From Mesocentrotus franciscanus (Eukaryota > Echinodermata > Echinoidea > Camarodonta > Strongylocentrotidae): a stretch of 64,000 bases of DNA. The translations under genes and the position numbers were made by a program. The stretch spans positions 23,825,195-23,889,194 of the forward strand of contig CP137685.1 of the NCBI GenBank assembly GCA_037976565.1. The letters run 5' to 3'. Positions 63,201 to 64,000 of this stretch are shown here, piece by piece; within the stretch, counting starts at the first letter, position 1, and each line of letters opens with the position of its first letter. Under the pieces are notes generated by a model. The model searched no databases, was not told where the DNA came from, and saw only the letters and a program-made list of their open reading frames with translations.

Positions 63201-63334
63201 CCTTCGGACCTGATGAAAGTCGAAGAGGTCATCTTCGTATGCTGTCGAGAGGTCATGGGTCAAGAAATCGCCATCGGGCGTGGATCTGTAAGGTCTGACC
63301 AGGTGATATTTGTCGAGTTTGGAAAGAAGATGTT
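34790..63334 (-). CDS. ADAMTS2/3/14-like procollagen N-proteinase (gene span, 5' end missing)
   Basis: Secreted zinc metalloprotease of the ADAMTS family; known ADAMTS2/3/14 members remove the N-propeptide of fibrillar procollagens in the secretory pathway or matrix. Twenty-two exon positions were joined by GT/AG sites and phase and give 1,065 residues plus stop, with one exon position present in two versions. Counting from the first complete codon: prodomain 1-233 ending in a furin-type RRSKR; reprolysin domain from 234 with HExGHxxGxxHD at 383-394 and Met-turn SIMA at 413-416; disintegrin-like ~440-521; TSR1 ~534-587; Cys-rich to ~705; spacer to ~805; TSR2-4 ~846-1024; PLAC ~1027-1057. The pieces GHVLGMEHDG, KGPPMDG, TDGT and GKYILN follow the ADAMTS2/3/14 branch rather than the aggrecanases. 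The C-terminus stops just after PLAC, unlike the long tails of vertebrate members. Procollagen substrate is inferred from the family. Confidence 0.93.
34950..35095. repeat. (GA)n microsatellite in ADAMTS last intron
   Basis: GA/GGA simple repeat starting about 35 bp upstream of the PLAC exon acceptor on the transcribed strand, where it reads CT-rich. Confidence 0.95.
35517..35950. repeat. (AT)n, poly-C and poly-A tracts
   Basis: (AT)n at 35519-35560, poly-C near 35590 and a ~30-base A run at 35922-35950, within the last intron. Confidence 0.9.
36066..36204 (-). CDS. ADAMTS exon 21: TSR4
   Basis: Phase 0 to 1, acceptor CTTATTCAG, donor GAAG|GTAACA. It encodes [18 protein letters not shown], then [18 protein letters not shown]. 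The intron before it is about 4.4 kb and carries two satellites, MITEs and a possible repeat of unknown origin. Confidence 0.95.
36313..36457. mobile_element. Short MITE
   Basis: Ends GGGGGACGTTTCAT and ATGAAACGCCCCC. Internal TTTTGACCAATCAGAGGCC is shared in style with the 5.8-kb family. Confidence 0.82.
36626..37133. mobile_element. TTAA-flanked MITE (508 bp)
   Basis: TTAAAGTGACTCGGTAACAT at the left is the near-complement of ATGTTACCAAGTCCCTTTAA at the right, a ~24-bp terminal repeat. Confidence 0.88.
37256..37447. mobile_element. Short MITE with ACAGTAAAACCTG ends
   Basis: ACAGTAAAACCTGTC at the left and GCAGGTTTGACTGT at the right are inverted. The interior repeats GTGGTCTTT-TA-ACAGGT. 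Confidence 0.82.
37790..38475. repeat. Tandem ~142-bp satellite A with DR1 motifs
   Basis: Four to five units carry GATAACGCGATCACGAGCTA, then CCCTGTGACCTTTGACCTCG and AAGTTTGGCGGTAATCCATC. TGACCTTTGACCT, a perfect DR1 nuclear-receptor site, occurs at 37833, 37975, 38119 and 38260. The array ends in a CGTACG-rich tail and TAGCGGAGGCATAAA. Confidence 0.93.
38630..38770. repeat. GGTGTTG foldback
   Basis: CGGTGTTGGTGTTGGTGTTGAG pairs with CTCAACACCAGCCTCAACACCG across a short interior. Confidence 0.8.
38876..39917. repeat. Tandem ~155-bp satellite B with DR1 motifs
   Basis: About six units of AAGTTGACCTCTGTGACCC, CTTCCTATGGTGATACA and GGTTCTTGAGATATC. TGACCTTTGACCT occurs at 39066, 39382 and 39696, with imperfect versions elsewhere. 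It ends in the same CGGACGTACG tail and GGTGGCGGAGGCATAAA as satellite A, so both belong to one superfamily. Confidence 0.93.
40211..40603. mobile_element. TTAA-flanked MITE
   Basis: TTAAAGAGAACGTTGAGTTC at the left and GAACTCGACCTTTTCTTTAA at the right are inverted. Partial copy at 14999-15269. It ends about 36 bp before exon 20. Confidence 0.85.
40639..40764 (-). CDS. ADAMTS exon 20: TSR3 end, TSR4 start
   Basis: This 126-bp exon (phase 0 to 0) has acceptor TTTTCCCTCCAG and donor GAG|GTTTGT. It encodes [15 protein letters not shown], then [19 protein letters not shown]. The last residues join to CSATCGP in the next exon, giving WSECSATCG. Confidence 0.94.
40850..41012 (-). mobile_element. 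tRNA-derived SINE
   Basis: Minus-strand A box TGGCTCCGTGG and B box GGTTCGAAACC, with the same body as 13430-13572. Confidence 0.85.
41474..41561 (-). CDS. ADAMTS exon 19: TSR3 start
   Basis: This 88-bp exon (phase 2 to 0) has acceptor TCACATAG and donor CAG|GTGAGC. It encodes [17 protein letters not shown], a textbook TSR start with WxxxxW, WSEC and CSATCGG, then [10 protein letters not shown]. Confidence 0.95.
42035..42182 (-). CDS. ADAMTS exon 18: TSR2
   Basis: Phase 1 to 2, acceptor CTTTTAG|GA, donor GTCAC|GTGAGT. It encodes [17 protein letters not shown], then LCGQRS and [10 protein letters not shown], the remaining cysteines of the second thrombospondin repeat. The split Thr codon is completed by the next exon (T-YEWQV). 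Confidence 0.93.
42362..42440. repeat. (ATA)n microsatellite
   Basis: AATAATAATAGTGATAATAA-type array in an ADAMTS intron. Confidence 0.93.
42975..43430. repeat. CAAT/CAAC tetranucleotide array
   Basis: About 455 bp of CAATCAAT with CAACCAAC variants, ending about 30 bp before exon 17's donor. The Asn/Gln/Ser-rich open frame over it is a repeat translation. Confidence 0.95.
43459..43666 (-). CDS. ADAMTS exon 17: end of spacer, acidic linker, start of TSR2
   Basis: Phase 0 to 1, acceptor TTCTGAAG (weak pyrimidine tract), donor GGAG|GTGATT. It encodes [18 protein letters not shown] (last spacer strand), an acidic Glu-rich linker, then [21 protein letters not shown]2 has CTNDCGG, so the Ser/Thr usually O-fucosylated is Asp here. 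An upstream open-frame Met exists in the intron, but phase and homology favour the GAAG acceptor. Confidence 0.9.
43980..44115. repeat. (GA)n microsatellite
   Basis: GA-rich tract in the intron between exons 16 and 17; a short CTCT run also at 43801-43827. Confidence 0.92.
44833..44996 (-). CDS. ADAMTS exon 16: spacer
   Basis: Phase 1 to 0, acceptor TTTTTAG|CC, donor ATG|GTTAGT. It encodes [14 protein letters not shown], then [21 protein letters not shown] and IHLM, the beta-sandwich part of the spacer domain. The split Ala codon matches the family's HLAVKN position. Confidence 0.94.
45437..45517 (-). CDS. ADAMTS exon 15: spacer
   Basis: This 81-bp exon (phase 1 to 1) has acceptor CTTTTTACAG and donor CTTG|GTAAGT. 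It encodes [16 protein letters not shown], then SSHFL, matching the spacer pattern xIPAGARxIxVxExxxSSxxLA. Its acceptor is preceded, within about 50 bp, by a 22-copy minisatellite that reads pyrimidine-rich on the transcribed strand. Confidence 0.9.
45560..46293. repeat. 32-bp minisatellite, about 22 copies
   Basis: The unit is GAAGAAACAACAGTTAGAAG followed by GAAAGAATGAAT, with almost no divergence (isolated variants GGAGAG, CAATTAG and ACCACAG). It starts about 43 bp from the acceptor of exon 15. On the transcribed strand each unit reads CATTCTTTCCTTCTAACTGT. Confidence 0.97.
46408..46534 (-). CDS. ADAMTS exon 14: end of Cys-rich domain, start of spacer
   Basis: Phase 0 to 1, acceptor TTTTCAG, donor AAAAA|GTAAGT. 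It encodes [10 protein letters not shown], then [17 protein letters not shown], the highly conserved GCDxxxGSxxxxDKCGVCGGDNxxC motif with GG changed to DG. NET is a possible N-glycosylation site. The following intron carries the 32-bp minisatellite. Confidence 0.95.
47158..47291 (-). CDS. ADAMTS exon 13: Cys-rich domain
   Basis: Phase 1 to 0, acceptor CTTTTTAG, donor AAG|GTAGGT. It encodes [16 protein letters not shown], then [10 protein letters not shown] and [10 protein letters not shown], following CxLxC...DGTxC...CVxGxCK of the family. Two positions that are usually Cys (after DGTP and before K) are not Cys here. Confidence 0.92.
47767..47896. mobile_element. Short MITE with GGGCCCC ends
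   Basis: GGGCCCCATAATATAAAG and CTTTATAAGACGGGGCCC are inverted; GCGATTGAT motifs inside. Confidence 0.82.
48172..48268 (-). CDS. ADAMTS exon 12: start of Cys-rich domain
   Basis: This 97-bp exon (phase 0 to 1) has acceptor GCGTACAG and donor GATC|GTAAGG. It encodes [18 protein letters not shown], equivalent to the family's C...DFRxxQC pattern. It ends YQNPD, which joins to P-SMTCKLSC in the next exon. An (AAT)n array begins about 20 bp upstream of its acceptor. Confidence 0.9.
48286..48500. repeat. (AAT)n microsatellite
   Basis: About 210 bp of AAT with GAT/AAC interruptions, adjacent to the acceptor of exon 12. Confidence 0.96.
48721..49270. mobile_element. MITE, inverted partner of 57565-58101
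   Basis: Ends AAAGATACTATGTTCCTTTT and the reverse AGTACC; shares GTCTGACAGTGAAGTCTAG (reverse), GTACGACCATTCGGTA and GATTGAATCTTTGTGCAGC with the partner copy. Confidence 0.9.
49375..49435 (-). CDS. ADAMTS exon 11: second half of TSR1
   Basis: This 61-bp exon (phase 2 to 0) has acceptor ATTTTCAG and donor CAG|GTGCGT. It encodes [20 protein letters not shown], matching NGGxxCxGxxxEYxLCN of ADAMTS TSR1. It was identified from both splice sites, the phase and the cysteine pattern. Confidence 0.93.
50003..50136 (-). CDS. ADAMTS exon 10: linker and first half of TSR1
   Basis: Phase 0 to 2, acceptor CTTCGCAG, donor CCACC|GTAAGT. It encodes [12 protein letters not shown], then [18 protein letters not shown] and RRRYCNNP. 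It has the WxxW motif for C-mannosylation and the CxxSCG motif for O-fucosylation, as known for thrombospondin type 1 repeats. Confidence 0.96.
50267..50650 (+). mobile_element. Copy of the 746-1137 arm element
   Basis: TTAAAGGCATCGTTTAACAA at the left and GGATCCCTTTAA at the right; about 90 percent like the copy at 746-1137 by eye. Confidence 0.9.
51151..51261 (-). CDS. ADAMTS exon 9: disintegrin-like domain
   Basis: Phase 0 to 0, 37 codons, acceptor GTTAACAG, donor ATG|GTACAT. It encodes [15 protein letters not shown], then [11 protein letters not shown]. The KGPPxDGTxC pattern is typical of the ADAMTS2/3/14 group, where most other members have PWADGTxC. Confidence 0.93.
51365..51740. repeat. 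(AAT)n and (ACT)n compound microsatellite
   Basis: AAT/GAT array to about 51535, then an ACT array to about 51700. Open frames of poly-Leu, poly-Ser or poly-Thr here are artefacts. Confidence 0.96.
51753..51882 (-). CDS. ADAMTS exon 8: end of protease, start of disintegrin-like domain
   Basis: Phase 2 to 0, 43 full codons, acceptor CTCAACAG, donor CAT|GTAGGT. It encodes NWSCLWDTP, then [16 protein letters not shown], the ADAMTS signature CLxDxP...LPGxxYxxDxQCxxxFG that opens the disintegrin-like module. NYT is a possible N-glycosylation site. A long trinucleotide repeat lies only about 12 bp beyond its donor. Confidence 0.95.
52100..52425. mobile_element. Nested SINE fragments
   Basis: A minus-strand tRNA-like head at 52335-52425 has TAGTCGAGTGG (A box) and GGTTCGATTTC (B box). 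A (ATT)n tail at 52308-52330 and a reversed GCAAATGTAGATTAATGTCTTG body at 52153 indicate a second fragment. Confidence 0.65.
52440..52690. repeat. (GA)n microsatellite
   Basis: GA/GGA-rich tract ending about 55 bp from the donor of exon 7. Confidence 0.92.
52744..52902 (-). CDS. ADAMTS exon 7: third zinc histidine and Met-turn
   Basis: Phase 2 to 2, acceptor CCTAAAG|A, donor CTAGT|GTAAGT. It begins LGMEHDGQ, giving the third zinc-binding His and the following Asp, and contains GYSIMAT, the Met-turn of metzincins. It then has [11 protein letters not shown], matching the ADAMTS helix WSxCSxxEL. A short insertion (AWSG) follows HDGQ compared with the usual HDGQGNxC. It joins in frame to either 6A or 6B. 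Confidence 0.95.
54065..54680. repeat. Degenerate short-period satellite rich in CCCATTGG
   Basis: Units like TACGTCCCATTGGCCCTAT and CCCATTGGAACTATGTCC alternate about 20 times. The open frame with repeated RPIGP and HWNY is a translation of the repeat. Confidence 0.88.
55057..55162 (-). CDS. ADAMTS exon 6A: duplicate zinc-site exon, HELGH version
   Basis: This second 106-bp exon has the same phases as 6B, acceptor CTCTCCAG|GC and donor CATGT|GTAAGT, and lies 101 bp after 6B. It encodes [17 protein letters not shown], then [17 protein letters not shown]. Twenty of 36 residues equal those of 6B, including both cysteines, DDGL and HExGHV. The differing residues lie in the loop and strand leading into the zinc helix. 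Joining 6B to 6A directly would shift the frame, so the two are expected to be mutually exclusive. No stop, frameshift or broken splice site is seen, so a dead exon is unlikely but not excluded. Confidence 0.88.
55264..55369 (-). CDS. ADAMTS exon 6B: zinc-site exon, HETGH version
   Basis: This 106-bp exon has phase 1 in and phase 2 out, acceptor CTATCTAG|GC and donor CACGT|GTAAGT. It encodes [17 protein letters not shown], then [17 protein letters not shown]. It carries the first two zinc histidines and the catalytic glutamate (HETGH) and the paired cysteines of the loop before it. It is closer to the canonical ADAMTS2/3/14 sequence (GYAP...HETGHV) than its neighbour 6A, and it is the first of the two in transcription order. 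Only one of the two can be used in frame. Confidence 0.93.
55385..55870. repeat. Purine-rich tract upstream of the alternative exons
   Basis: About 480 bp of mostly A/G on the plus strand, i.e. pyrimidine-rich on the transcribed strand, directly before exon 6B. Confidence 0.85.
55923..56348. mobile_element. TTAA-flanked MITE, reverse of 4281-4669
   Basis: TTAAAGGTAAAGACCAGTTT at the left and ACCGGTCTTTGTCTTTAA at the right. It carries an extra (AT)n run at 56139-56162. Confidence 0.88.
57565..58101. mobile_element. TTAA-flanked MITE (537 bp)
   Basis: TTAAAGGTACTATATCCCAT at the left and GGGACATAGTATCTTTAA at the right are inverted. Reverse copy at 48721-49270. Confidence 0.9.
58250..58495 (+). 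mobile_element. tRNA-derived SINE
   Basis: A box region TGGTCTAGTAGG, B box GGTTCAAGTCC, then the shared body GCAAGACATTAATCTAC and GAGCGCTATACAAGAACC end. Same family as 61470-61710. Confidence 0.88.
58622..58775 (-). CDS. ADAMTS exon 5: catalytic domain, calcium/DxxIF region
   Basis: Phase 0 to 1, acceptor ATTTTAG, donor CAG|GTAAGT. It encodes [12 protein letters not shown], then [16 protein letters not shown], matching the ADAMTS signature SLxNxCxWAxxQ and HDHAIFLTRxDFGPSG. The final split glycine codon can be completed by either of the two alternative downstream exons, since both start with GC. Confidence 0.95.
59680..59763 (-). CDS. ADAMTS exon 4: catalytic domain
   Basis: This 84-bp exon (28 codons, phase 0 to 0) has acceptor TTATACAG and donor ATG|GTAGGA. 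It encodes [20 protein letters not shown], the helix and strand of the reprolysin fold that normally read VNxIYxxxSLGxxINVVLVR. It is too short and ATG-poor to be seen as a long open frame; it was found from the family order. Confidence 0.93.
60217..60270. repeat. (AT)n microsatellite
   Basis: About 50 bp of AT next to the donor side of exon 3. Confidence 0.95.
60439..60834 (-). CDS. ADAMTS exon 3: end of prodomain, furin site, start of protease
   Basis: Phase 0 to 0, 132 residues, acceptor CAAACAG and donor ATC|GTACGT. It starts [16 protein letters not shown], the conserved end of the prodomain core, and then carries a basic linker ending in NSRRSKR, a proprotein-convertase site. The mature enzyme would begin near [20 protein letters not shown], which matches the first strand of reprolysin domains. 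It ends in FLTMMNI, joined to [10 protein letters not shown] of the next exon as in other ADAMTS proteins. Confidence 0.95.
61470..61710 (+). mobile_element. tRNA-derived SINE
   Basis: A box TGGTCTAGTGG, B box GGTTCGAGTCC, body GCAAGACATTAATCTACC, and a GCGCTATATAAATCAACGTA end with a TATTA tail. Clear Pol III-type SINE head. Confidence 0.9.
62373..62497 (-). CDS. ADAMTS exon 2: prodomain
   Basis: The acceptor is TTTTGTAG and the donor is ATG|GTAAAC, phase 1 to 0. It encodes [14 protein letters not shown], then a Cys-containing CFYRGNV and SNCRGM, the conserved prodomain pattern (one Cys, then CxG). Splicing to the next exon restores the family motif around [13 protein letters not shown]. 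Confidence 0.92.
62865..63005. repeat. (GATA)n and (GA)n tract
   Basis: GATA run at 62893-62910, then GA/G-rich sequence ending just before the exon 1 donor. Confidence 0.93.
63035..63334 (-). CDS. ADAMTS exon 1 of window: prodomain
   Basis: This exon has a T-rich acceptor ending GTAG and a donor GAAG|GTATTT, phase 1 in and phase 1 out. It encodes about 99 residues starting [14 protein letters not shown], with a run of arginines ([11 protein letters not shown]) in the middle that is a second possible convertase site inside the prodomain. The C-terminal part ([16 protein letters not shown]) matches the start of the ADAMTS pro-domain fold. Because it begins in phase 1, at least one upstream exon with start codon and signal peptide is missing; nothing suitable is visible up to position 64000. 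Confidence 0.9.
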
Positions 63335-64000
63335 CTACATAAAAAACAAAAAATATATTCATTATTATTATATCATTTAATTATTTCTCCATACGTAATA
63401 CTATCATGAACGAAACAAATAATTTCCTGATGTATTTTACAAACCTAGAATTTGAGAAAGGCTTGATAAATCAATAATTATTCACTTCGCATAATTATCA
63501 TGATTCAAACTTCAAGCAAAGCATTAATTTTGAATCAGATTATAATGTAGAAATCAGTTCATCAGTACACGCTTTGTACATCATAATCATGATAGTATAA
63601 AATTACAATAAAACTGAAATGCAATTTCACAAATGATGTTAGAATAAAAAACATTCATAAATCAGTCGAAATAGAGCATGCTATATATATATAAATATAT
63701 AAGTATGATGATTGATTGATGAATGCTTAAGTCTAACATCACAAACATGGGGGAAACCAGGGAATAGATTTGATAGGGGACTAAGTCGAATAGGAAATAC
63801 TTTAACAAGGGCCCTTCCATATAACATGGAAGTCGGCCATTATCATTATTGAGATTTAAAAAAAGGGGCAATATCCATATCGGGAGGGGGCTCTTTTTAT
63901 TCAGCGTAGAAGGGGGATTCAATCTGTGCTTGGTACGAGGGGTATCTTTCCCGCTCCATGCACTCAAAAATTGTGACGTCGGCACGCACAAAAATTCCAT
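63335..64000. other. Intron 5' of the first visible ADAMTS exon
   Basis: No signal-peptide exon seen; the long minus-strand frame at 63662-64000 shows no secretion signal of the expected kind and no donor joining in phase 1 that I can support. Confidence 0.5.

Overview
This window is eukaryotic nuclear DNA. It is AT-rich, has spliced genes with GT/AG introns, and is dense in tRNA-derived SINEs, MITE-like foldback elements, microsatellites and a decayed non-LTR retrotransposon. Nothing prokaryotic was seen. The repeat style and the gene families suggest a marine invertebrate, most plausibly an echinoderm such as a sea urchin or relative. That assignment is inference, not proof.

The right half (34790-63334, minus strand) is almost entirely one gene. 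I could reassemble 22 coding exon positions of an ADAMTS metalloprotease of the procollagen N-proteinase type (ADAMTS2/3/14-like) by matching splice sites, reading phase and domain order. The order is prodomain, furin site, reprolysin catalytic domain with HExGHxxGxxHD and Met-turn, disintegrin-like, TSR1, Cys-rich, spacer, TSR2-4, then a terminal PLAC domain and stop. All phases agree and 1,065 residues are in the window. The signal-peptide exon lies beyond position 64000. The main discovery candidate is that the exon carrying the zinc-binding HExGH is present twice in tandem (55264-55369 and 55057-55162). Both copies are 106 bp with identical phases, intact splice sites and an intact motif but different flanking residues, the expected layout for mutually exclusive alternative exons that would give one protease two active-site variants.

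The middle (27433-29718, minus) holds a complete three-exon P-loop sulfotransferase-like gene of 322 residues. A 1.4-kb hAT-like DNA transposon with an 8-bp target duplication (29846-31240) sits just upstream of its first coding exon. At 24315-24548 (minus) there is a likely first coding exon of a PDZ-domain protein whose other exons I could not find. Between that exon and position 20.7 kb lie a frameshifted CR1/Jockey-like LINE (minus) and three copies of a ~300-bp unit, two of them forming a large inverted repeat.

The left 20 kb contains no gene I can support. It carries mobile-element debris: a foldback structure at 69-1137, two hAT-like elements with 8-bp duplications (3534-3986 and 6540-7358), other MITEs, SINEs and microsatellites. 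The ADAMTS introns carry satellites rich in DR1-type nuclear-receptor half-sites, a 32-bp minisatellite beside exon 15, and inverted MITE pairs that could fold the pre-mRNA.
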